Notes under the pieces: generated by a model | The model's input: only the letters and a program-made list of their open reading frames with translations | What the model was told of the DNA's origin: nothing | The model's database searches: none | Part shown: positions 51,881 through 58,869 of the stretch, one piece after another | Numbering within the stretch: position 1 is the stretch's first letter | Layout of the letters: each line of letters starts with the position of its first letter | Position numbers and translations under genes: made by a program | NCBI GenBank assembly: GCA_902798425.1 | Contig: CADBWR010000013.1 | Coordinates: 35,587-99,586 of the forward strand | Origin: an uncultured Bacteroidales bacterium | Lineage (GTDB): Bacteria > Bacteroidota > Bacteroidia > Bacteroidales > Bacteroidaceae | Reading direction: 5' to 3' | Length of the DNA stretch: 64,000 nucleotides

Positions 51881-52819
51881 ATGAAAAAGATTCATCTACT
51901 TTTATCAGCACTACTGCTCATAGTCTTCGTGGCTTGCGGAGACGATGAAAATGAGTATAAGATTGGGGGAAAAGGAGGAGCCACCCCTGTCGACACAGAC
52001 CCACGACAGACAGTCGGGCCAGACGAAGCTAAGGTTAATGTTGAATTTCCCGCCCTTAAAGGAGGGGATAGCGAGGTCATCGTCCATCGTTGTATACTCA
52101 ACAGCAAAACTGGCGAAGAGGGCATCAACTACAGCTTAGAATGGGACCATCAGAAGAAAGCTACCCGTTGGGTTTGCTATAAGATGTATTATTCTATAAA
52201 TGTGTCTAATTGGAGTCGCAGCAACTGGGCAAATGGAGACCCTTGGGAGTACGATCCCAACGTCCCGCAACAAGAGCAACAAGCCACATATTCAGAGTTA
52301 AGCGGAACCAACCCTCCCCTACCCAACTCAACATATTATCAAAAGGGACACATACTACCCTCAGCAGACCGCCTTGGCTCGAAAGAAGCTAACGGCCAGA
52401 CTTATTATATGACCAATATATACCCACAAGTTCCCAACCTGAACGAAGAAATATGGTTACAAATGGAGGACCAAGTCCGCAAATGGTCGAACAAATGCGA
52501 CACTATGTATGTGTGCAAAGGTGGAACCATCGACAAAGAAAGCAATATACTTGGATACACCAAAGGAGGCCATATCGTACCTAAATATTTCTACATGGCA
52601 CTATTGAGCAAGAAAGACGACAAATTCAAAGCCATGGCTTTCTGGATAGAGCATAAGGATCCCACTTCATGGCCTGCTATAAAGAACTATGCTATCACCA
52701 TTAAGCAGCTAGAGAGCAACACAGGCATCGACTTTTTCTGTAATCTCCCAGATGACATCGAAAAAGAAGTAGAGAATGTAAGCCAATCTCAAATGCTAAA
52801 TGAGTGGGGACTGAATTGA
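51881..52819 (+). CDS. DNA/RNA non-specific endonuclease, lipoprotein form
   Basis: A 312-aa protein with a signal and lipobox (LLLIVFVAC) in the first 20 residues, so it is anchored outside the cytoplasm. The NucA/Serratia-type beta-beta-alpha-metal site is YQKGHILPSADR with His157 as general base (the usual DRGH is here QKGH); the later TNIYPQVPNLNEEIWLQME supplies the metal-binding Asn. The start chosen is the ATG at 51881, which begins the signal. Possible uses are DNA scavenging or defence at the cell surface. No immunity-like gene is adjacent. Confidence 0.85.
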   Translation: MKKIHLLLSALLLIVFVACGDDENEYKIGGKGGATPVDTDPRQTVGPDEAKVNVEFPALKGGDSEVIVHRCILNSKTGEEGINYSLEWDHQKKATRWVCYKMYYSINVSNWSRSNWANGDPWEYDPNVPQQEQQATYSELSGTNPPLPNSTYYQKGHILPSADRLGSKEANGQTYYMTNIYPQVPNLNEEIWLQMEDQVRKWSNKCDTMYVCKGGTIDKESNILGYTKGGHIVPKYFYMALLSKKDDKFKAMAFWIEHKDPTSWPAIKNYAITIKQLESNTGIDFFCNLPDDIEKEVENVSQSQMLNEWGLN

Positions 52820-52840
52820 TTATAAAAAAAATGTAAAACC

Positions 52841-52872
52841 TTTGGTTTTCACAGAGAAAAGTCGTATCTTTG
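52841..52872 (+). promoter_or_regulatory. Promoter TTTG-N20-TATCTTTG of the glutathione peroxidase gene
   Basis: TTTG (52841-52844) and TATCTTTG (52865-52872) are 20 nt apart and 57 nt upstream of the ATG at 52929. Confidence 0.85.
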
Positions 52873-52928
52873 CTGTCAAGCAATGATGCGACTTTATTAA
52901 TTAAAACATATTACAACAAAAACGAAAG

Positions 52929-53477
52929 ATGAAAACCGTTTACGACTACACTGTCAAGGACAGAAAAGGCAAGGATGTCTCACTGAAAGAGTATGCCAAT
53001 GAAGTACTGCTCATCGTCAACACCGCCACCAAGTGCGGCTTTACACCACAGTATGACGAGCTGGAAGCATTGTACAAGAAGTACCACAGCCAAGGTTTCG
53101 AGATTCTCGACTTCCCCTGCAACCAGTTTGGACAGCAGGCCCCTGGCACTGACGAGAGCATCCACGAGTTCTGCAAACTGAACTTCGGCACAGAATTCCC
53201 CCGATTCAAGAAGGTTAAGGTTAATGGCGACGATGCAGAACCCTTGTTCAAATTCCTGAAAGAGCAGAAAGGCTTTGCTGGCTGGGACATGGAGCACCCC
53301 ATTGCCCATATTCTGGACGATATGCTGACCAAAGCAGATCCCGACTACAAGGAGAAGGCAGATATCAAATGGAATTTCACCAAGTTCTTGATTAACAAGA
53401 AAGGACAGGTAGTTGCCCGCTTTGAGCCTACCGAGAAGACAGAGAACATCGAGACAAAGATTAAGGAACTTCTTTAA
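52929..53477 (+). CDS. Glutathione peroxidase-family thiol peroxidase
   Basis: A 182-aa cytoplasmic peroxidase. The peroxidatic Cys36 lies in NTATKCGFTPQYDEL, the Gln-containing FPCNQFGQQAP block follows, and the tryptophan motif is IKWNFTKFLI; these give the usual Cys-Gln-Trp-Asn catalytic set. The first Cys of FPCNQFG is a possible resolving residue, so the reductant is probably thioredoxin rather than glutathione. The next gene, trxB, 20 nt downstream, supports that: peroxidase and thioredoxin reductase form one unit. Confidence 0.92.
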   Translation: MKTVYDYTVKDRKGKDVSLKEYANEVLLIVNTATKCGFTPQYDELEALYKKYHSQGFEILDFPCNQFGQQAPGTDESIHEFCKLNFGTEFPRFKKVKVNGDDAEPLFKFLKEQKGFAGWDMEHPIAHILDDMLTKADPDYKEKADIKWNFTKFLINKKGQVVARFEPTEKTENIETKIKELL

Positions 53478-53497
53478 CTCCTTTTACTTCATAAATC

Positions 53498-54430
53498 ATG
53501 GAACACGTAAAATGCCTGATTATTGGTAGCGGCCCTGCAGGATACACTGCCGCCATCTATGCCAGCCGAGCCAATCTGCACCCCGTAGAGTATAGTGGTA
53601 TGCAGCCCGGCGGCCAGCTGACGCAGACCACCGAAGTAGAGAACTTCCCCGGCTATCCTCAGGGGGTTGACGGCAACCAGATGATGATGGACCTCAGAGA
53701 ACAGGCCGAACGCTTTGGTGCCGATATCCGCGACGGCAGCATCACAAAGGTAGACTTCTCTACCCGCCCCTACAAGCTGTGGGACGAAGAAAACAACGAA
53801 ATAGAAGCAGAGACTGTTATTATTGCCACAGGTGCCTCAGCCAAATATCTGGGATTGGACGACGAACGCAAATATAACGGACAGGGTGTTTCCGCCTGCG
53901 CTACTTGCGACGGTTTCTTCTACCGTAAGAAGACAGTAGCAGTAGTTGGTGGCGGCGATACAGCCTGTGAGGACGCTCTCTACCTGAGTGGACTGGCCAA
54001 AAAAGTATATCTCATTGTTCGCAAACCCTTCCTGCGTGCTTCAAAGGTAATGCAAGACCGCGTAATGGCTGCTGAGAACATAGAAATACTGTTTGAGCAC
54101 AACACGCTGGGACTCTTTGGCGAAAATGGTGTAGAAGGTGCCCACCTGGTAAAGCGCAAGGGGGAAGCCGACGAGCAGTTGGTAGACATCGAGATTGACG
54201 GTTTCTTCCTGGCTATTGGCCACAAGCCCAATACTGACATCTTCAAGGAGTGGCTCGACACCGATGAGGTGGGTTATCTGAAGAAGATAGACGGTACGCC
54301 TCGCACTAAACTGCCCGGCATCTTTGTTGCAGGCGATTGCGCAGATCCCGTTTATCGCCAGGCCATCAGCGCAGCAGGTACAGGCTGTCAAGCAGCCATA
54401 GAAGCAGAACGTTTCCTATTGGAGCACTAA
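53498..54430 (+). CDS. trxB: Thioredoxin reductase
   Basis: A 310-aa flavoenzyme that uses NADPH to reduce thioredoxin. FAD-binding IIGSGPAGYTAAIYA is at residues 8-22, the redox-active pair Cys134-x2-Cys137 lies in SACATCDGFF, NADPH-binding VGGGDTACEDALYLS follows, and GIFVAGDCADPVYRQ closes the FAD site. Length is normal. It probably supplies electrons to the peroxidase encoded upstream. A terminator follows after 26 nt. Confidence 0.95.
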   Translation: MEHVKCLIIGSGPAGYTAAIYASRANLHPVEYSGMQPGGQLTQTTEVENFPGYPQGVDGNQMMMDLREQAERFGADIRDGSITKVDFSTRPYKLWDEENNEIEAETVIIATGASAKYLGLDDERKYNGQGVSACATCDGFFYRKKTVAVVGGGDTACEDALYLSGLAKKVYLIVRKPFLRASKVMQDRVMAAENIEILFEHNTLGLFGENGVEGAHLVKRKGEADEQLVDIEIDGFFLAIGHKPNTDIFKEWLDTDEVGYLKKIDGTPRTKLPGIFVAGDCADPVYRQAISAAGTGCQAAIEAERFLLEH

Positions 54431-54456
54431 CCGACAAAGGAAATAGCAAGAAAAAA

Positions 54457-54483
54457 AGCCCCGCTTCACAGCGAGGCTTTTTC
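54457..54483 (+). terminator. Terminator after trxB
   Basis: AGCCCCGC (54457-54464) pairs with GCGAGGCT (54471-54478), one mismatch, followed by TTTTTC. Confidence 0.8.
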
Positions 54484-54792
54484 ATGTAAAAACTAAATTA
54501 ATCAACCATAAACCTTAACCATTAAAAATCTCTTGTTATGACTTAGAGTACGAAACACTCTATTTCGATAATGATTCGCTAATCTCTTATCGACAATGCA
54601 AAAGTAGCTATTATTTTTTAATTGGAGGTTTAGATAACATTAATAATAGTTAAGATAACGTTATTTTTACGAAATTTGAACTTCAAATAACGTTTTTCAA
54701 ACTAAAATGCAGCCATTTAACATATTTTTAACGACTAAACATAAGAATTACGGAACTAAAATCGTATTTTTGCAACGATTAATAAATACCCA
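54484..54792 (+). other. A+T-rich intergenic region
   Basis: The stretch after the trxB terminator holds no reading frame of note; an ATG at 54538 is followed within one codon by a stop. It is rich in A and T, with runs such as taataatagttaagataacg, and ends with the AraC-gene promoter box. I see no RNA gene. Confidence 0.5.
54765..54772 (+). promoter_or_regulatory. -7 box TATTTTTG of the AraC-type regulator gene
   Basis: TATTTTTG fits TAnnTTTG and lies 20 nt before the ATG. No TTTG is seen at the -33 position. Confidence 0.5.
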
Positions 54793-55803
54793 ATGACAAC
54801 GATTATCTTCATTCTTATCAGTATAATCATCATATTGATGCTTCTAAACATCCGTTTAAAGCTTCGTCAACCATCCGAAAAGCATCATTTCATGCTGTCT
54901 GACAGTCTGTGTTTGCATGTCAGCAATAATGATGTCATGCAATTTTTCAAATATTGCAGTGCAAACCTACGATTGTTGCTAGAAAGCAAAGGGATAGATT
55001 TCAAGATAAGGTGTGAGCCCGAGAGTATGATGGGATGGATTGATACAGAATTATTAGACAAGATTCTGCTCCTGCTGATTTCTGACACGTTAAAACGTAC
55101 AGAACAAAGAGGCAAAGTAACCATCGACACCTATACCAACCAACAATATGACAAGATAACCATTAAGTACAGTGACAGCGGCAGCAAGATAAGCGAAACG
55201 AATATGCTGATGATAAACTACATCGTAGTATTCCACCGCGGCACAATGAAGAACGAATATGATGAGCGACAAGGAAACATCATTTTGATAGACATACCCA
55301 TCAAAAAAGACGCCTACGAGACGGAACAGTTGGATACCAATATCTCGCACGATTTCAATATTCCAAACAATATCGAGTTGCGCGTTCCAAAAATAGAGAT
55401 ACCAACAGGTATCGAAGAAGGCAACAACAGTCTAAGAGAAATCATACAAGCCCCCCACTCTGCCGATCAGGAATTTCTGCGACGCGCCATACAGTGTGTC
55501 AACAATAACATCAATGACAGCGACTATGACCGTCAAGCCTTCGCAGCAGATATGGGCTGTAGCATCAGTACCTTATATAATAAGATTCGTGAACTAACGG
55601 GTAAGAATATCAGCAACTTTATCCGTGACTTACGCATCAAGAAGGCCTGCAAGCTGGCCAAGGAGAATACTGATTTGAGAGTCAGCGACATAGCTTATCA
55701 GGTAGGTTTCAAGGATCCAAAATATTTTGCCACCTCCTTCAAACGCGTCACTGGCGCACAACCCAAAGAATATTTCAACAAGCTTAGAGAGACTGACGCC
55801 TGA
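54793..55803 (+). CDS. Membrane-bound regulator: histidine-kinase-like ATPase fold plus AraC domain
   Basis: A 336-aa protein. One membrane helix is at residues 4-21 (IFILISIIIILMLLNI). Residues 60-175 resemble a HATPase_c fold (LLDKILLLLISDTLKRT, then KITIKYSDSGSKI), but the N-box asparagine is replaced by Asp and there is no H-box. Residues 225-333 form an AraC-type double HTH (RQAFAADMGCSISTLYNKIR; SDIAYQVGFKDPKYFATSFK). There is no sensor or receiver domain. It may be a remnant of a hybrid two-component regulator (HTCS), anchored with its DNA-binding domain in the cytoplasm. Its end overlaps the convergent symporter by 20 nt. Confidence 0.75.
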   Translation: MTTIIFILISIIIILMLLNIRLKLRQPSEKHHFMLSDSLCLHVSNNDVMQFFKYCSANLRLLLESKGIDFKIRCEPESMMGWIDTELLDKILLLLISDTLKRTEQRGKVTIDTYTNQQYDKITIKYSDSGSKISETNMLMINYIVVFHRGTMKNEYDERQGNIILIDIPIKKDAYETEQLDTNISHDFNIPNNIELRVPKIEIPTGIEEGNNSLREIIQAPHSADQEFLRRAIQCVNNNINDSDYDRQAFAADMGCSISTLYNKIRELTGKNISNFIRDLRIKKACKLAKENTDLRVSDIAYQVGFKDPKYFATSFKRVTGAQPKEYFNKLRETDA

Positions 55804-57238
55804 AGAGACAGAGTCCACAGAATGTCAGCAGGCCATTAAGCATCAGCAATTCGTAGCCGAAACGGTAACCAGTCAGCTGTCCTACTACCATATCTAAAAG
55901 ATAACAGGCAATGGGTGATGCCACACAGATGTATGGCACCACATGGTCGTTGGTCTGTCGCTTCGTCAGCAATCCGAAGGCAAACAATCCCAACAGCGGA
56001 CCATAAGTATAAGAGCAAAGGATATAGATGGCGTCGATGACACTGGTGGAGTTGAGCACTCTGAACAACATGATAAACACCACAAAGACAGCAGCCATAC
56101 CGATATGTACCCGACGGCGTAGCCTCTCATCGTCTGCACGCCCACAGATATCCACACAAAAACTGGTAGTCAAAGCTGTCAGCGCAGAATCGGCACTGGA
56201 GAAAGCGGCGGCCACCATGCCCAGCATAAAGATGTAAGATGTCAGAGGGAAGATGGAAGAAGTATGACTGACATAGACCGGCAACAGTTCATCGCCTTTA
56301 GCCGGCAGTGATAATCCCTGCTGCTGAAACCACATGACAAGCAACACACCTAACGACAGAAACAGCAGATTAGCCGGTACGAAGGCTACGCCGTACGTAC
56401 ACATATCCTTCTGTGCGTCACGCAGCGAACGACACGTCAGGTTCTTCTGCATCATATCCTGATCCAGTCCGGTCATCACGATGGCAATGAATGCGCCACT
56501 AAGGAACTGTTTCCAGAAATATTGCTTCGATACCCAATCGTCCAACACAAAGACACGCGACAATTCACTACTGTTGATAGCTGTCACAGCACTGCTCATG
56601 GTCAATCCCAAATCATCTACCACCTTATATATAATAAGGAGTAAGGCACTAAACAGGCAGATGGTCTGCAAAACATCAGTCCACACCAGCGTTTTGATGC
56701 CGCCCTGACGGGTATAAAGCCATATCAGCGCCGTCATCATTACGACGACAATGGCAAACAGCCAACAATCACTCCCTTTGCTACCCGCTATACCGTCAGT
56801 GCCGCCAAGTCCCACCTCCATCAGTATCCAGCAGACAACATAGAAACGTACCGCAGCACCCGTCATCTTCGACAACAGGAAAAACGAAGCGCCAGTCTTG
56901 TAGGCACGCTGACCAATGCGCTGGCCCAGATAACTATAGATGGTCGTCAGATTCAGACGGTAGTAGAGAGGCAGCAACACAAAGGCTATCACGACGTATC
57001 CCACGATAAAGCCCAGACATGTCTGCAAGTAGGTCATGCCGATGCTATTCACCATACCTGGCACTGACACAAAGGTAATTCCAGAGATGGAAGCACCCAC
57101 CATGCCAATAGCCACCAGATACCATGGCGACTGCTTGTTGCCACGATAAAAGGTATGGTTCGTGGCACGGCGCCCGGTCCATCTGCTGATGGCAAACAGC
57201 AGGGCAAAATAGCATAAAACGACAGCAATCATTACCAT
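55784..57238 (-). CDS. Sodium:solute symporter family transporter
   Basis: An integral membrane protein of about 484 aa with 13 or so hydrophobic segments. Family signatures include GMVGASISGITFVSVPGMV near the start of the core and the characteristic FSSADSALTALTTSFCVDI near residue 350. SSS transporters couple sodium to uptake of sugars, amino acids or sialic acid; the substrate is not evident. The start at 57238 is chosen because a longer reading from 57259 begins inside the -7 promoter box at 57248-57255. Confidence 0.88.
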   Translation of the reverse strand: MVMIAVVLCYFALLFAISRWTGRRATNHTFYRGNKQSPWYLVAIGMVGASISGITFVSVPGMVNSIGMTYLQTCLGFIVGYVVIAFVLLPLYYRLNLTTIYSYLGQRIGQRAYKTGASFFLLSKMTGAAVRFYVVCWILMEVGLGGTDGIAGSKGSDCWLFAIVVVMMTALIWLYTRQGGIKTLVWTDVLQTICLFSALLLIIYKVVDDLGLTMSSAVTAINSSELSRVFVLDDWVSKQYFWKQFLSGAFIAIVMTGLDQDMMQKNLTCRSLRDAQKDMCTYGVAFVPANLLFLSLGVLLVMWFQQQGLSLPAKGDELLPVYVSHTSSIFPLTSYIFMLGMVAAAFSSADSALTALTTSFCVDICGRADDERLRRRVHIGMAAVFVVFIMLFRVLNSTSVIDAIYILCSYTYGPLLGLFAFGLLTKRQTNDHVVPYICVASPIACYLLDMVVGQLTGYRFGYELLMLNGLLTFCGLCLFRRQSL

Positions 57239-57247
57239 AATTGAGTG

Positions 57248-57255
57248 CAAAGGTA
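57248..57255 (-). promoter_or_regulatory. -7 box TACCTTTG of the symporter gene
   Basis: On the minus strand TACCTTTG lies 9 nt before the ATG at 57238, so the transcript would have almost no leader. The -33 region is filled by a ttaagag simple repeat and gives no TTTG. Confidence 0.6.
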
Positions 57256-57265
57256 GCAAAAAGAT

Positions 57266-57359
57266 AAGAGTTAAGAGTTAAGAGTTAAGAAAAAATGTAA
57301 GACAGATGTAATTTTCTTAATTCTTCATTCTTCATTCTTCATTAAATTATGTACCTTTG
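57266..57359 (+). promoter_or_regulatory. Simple repeats and -7 box (TACCTTTG) upstream of trpB
   Basis: Three copies of gagttaa (57269-57290) are followed by ttcattcttcattcttc (57324-57340), both simple repeats common between genes in this group. TACCTTTG at 57352-57359 fits TAnnTTTG and lies 35 nt before the trpB ATG. Confidence 0.6.
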
Positions 57360-57394
57360 CAAGCGGTAATCACTAACCAACAACCAAAAAAACA

Positions 57395-58759
57395 ATGACA
57401 AAACAGAAAAAATTCATCCTTCAGGAGAGTGAGATTCCAACACAGTGGTATAACATTCAGGCAGACATGCCCAACAAACCTATGCCACCTATTCACCCAG
57501 TAACCAAGCAACCCCTTGGCGTTGACGACCTGGCTCACATCTTCCCCCGCGAATGTTGTGTACAGGAGCTGGACACCGAGCACCGCTGGATAGACATCCC
57601 CGAAGATGTGCTGGAGAAGTACAAGTACTATCGTTCTACTCCGCTGGTTCGCGCCTACGCACTGGAAGAGGCGCTGGGAACGCCGGCACATATCTACTTC
57701 AAGAACGAGAGCACCAACCCACTGGGTTCTCATAAGATCAACTCTGCCCTGCCCCAATGCTACTATGCCAAGCAGGAAGGCACCACCAACGTCACCACAG
57801 AGACTGGTGCCGGTCAATGGGGTGCTGCGCTGAGCTACGCTGCCAAAATTTACGGATTGGACTGCGCTGTCTATCAGGTAAAGATTACCATGCAGCAGAA
57901 GCCTTATCGTTCAAGCATTATGCGTACCTTCGGCGCCGTCGTTGAGGGTTCTCCTTCGATGTCAACCCGTGCCGGTAAGGACATTCTGACCAAAGACCCC
58001 ACCCACACTGGTTCACTGGGCACCGCTATCTCTGAGGCTGTAGAGCTGGCCACGACCACACCTAATTGTAAATATACACTGGGCTCCGTGCTCAACCACG
58101 TAGGCCTGCACCAGACCATTATCGGTCTGGAAGCTGAGAAGCAGATGGAGATGGCTGGCGAATATCCCGACATCATCATTGGATGCTTCGGCGGCGGCTC
58201 CAACTTTGGTGGCATCTCGTTCCCCTTCATGCGTCACAACCTGCTCGACGGCAAGACGACAGAGTTCATTGCTGCCGAACCCGACAGCTGTCCTAAGCTG
58301 ACACGCGGACAGTTCCGCTACGACTTTGGCGACGAGGCTGGCTACACCCCCCTGCTGCCCATGTACACGCTGGGCCACAACTTCAAGCCGAGCAACATCC
58401 ACGCTGGTGGTCTGCGCTACCACGGTGCCGGTATGATTATCTCACAGCTCATCAAGGACGGTCTGATGCATGGTGTCGACATTCCTCAGCTTGAAACCTT
58501 CGAGGCCGGAATGCTCTTTGCTCGCACAGAGGGTATTATCCCTGCACCTGAGAGCACTCACGCCATTGCCGCTACCATTCGCGAGGCCAACAAGTGCAAG
58601 GAGACTGGCGAGCAGAAGGTCATCCTCTTCAACCTCTCCGGACACGGACTGATTGACATGCCAAGCTACGAGGCCTTCATCAAGGGTGACCTGCAGAACT
58701 ACACCGTCACTGACGAGATGATTGCAGAAAACCTGGCAGAACTCGACAAACAGGGATAA
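57395..58759 (+). CDS. trpB: Tryptophan synthase beta chain, TrpB2 type
   Basis: A 454-aa PLP enzyme that joins indole and serine to make tryptophan. The PLP-binding Lys114 lies in NPLGSHKINSALP; TETGAGQWGAALSYAAK and the phosphate-binding IIGCFGGGSNFGG are present. Length and the N-terminal extension (PTQWYNIQADMPNKP) match the longer TrpB2 form rather than the 390-aa TrpB1, which pairs with TrpA. No trpA or other trp gene is nearby, so it probably works as an indole-salvage enzyme or in addition to a main operon elsewhere. Confidence 0.92.
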   Translation: MTKQKKFILQESEIPTQWYNIQADMPNKPMPPIHPVTKQPLGVDDLAHIFPRECCVQELDTEHRWIDIPEDVLEKYKYYRSTPLVRAYALEEALGTPAHIYFKNESTNPLGSHKINSALPQCYYAKQEGTTNVTTETGAGQWGAALSYAAKIYGLDCAVYQVKITMQQKPYRSSIMRTFGAVVEGSPSMSTRAGKDILTKDPTHTGSLGTAISEAVELATTTPNCKYTLGSVLNHVGLHQTIIGLEAEKQMEMAGEYPDIIIGCFGGGSNFGGISFPFMRHNLLDGKTTEFIAAEPDSCPKLTRGQFRYDFGDEAGYTPLLPMYTLGHNFKPSNIHAGGLRYHGAGMIISQLIKDGLMHGVDIPQLETFEAGMLFARTEGIIPAPESTHAIAATIREANKCKETGEQKVILFNLSGHGLIDMPSYEAFIKGDLQNYTVTDEMIAENLAELDKQG

Positions 58760-58797
58760 GGCAACTGACAGTTGACAATTGACAGTTGATAATTAAT

Positions 58798-58836
58798 AAA
58801 GGCTGCGCTACCGAACATCGAGTAGCACAGCCTTTT
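58798..58836. terminator. Bidirectional terminator between trpB and the barrel protein gene
   Basis: AAAGGCTGCGCTAC (58798-58811) pairs with GTAGCACAGCCTTT (58822-58835), one mismatch; T-rich on the plus strand and A-rich before it, so it can serve both converging genes. Confidence 0.85.
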
Positions 58837-58869
58837 CTATCTTTTTTAACTCTTAACTTCATTAGCTTC

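Noticed and set aside
54538-54546. Short ATG frame in the trxB/AraC gap
   Set aside because: It stops after one codon (atgacttag); no coding potential.
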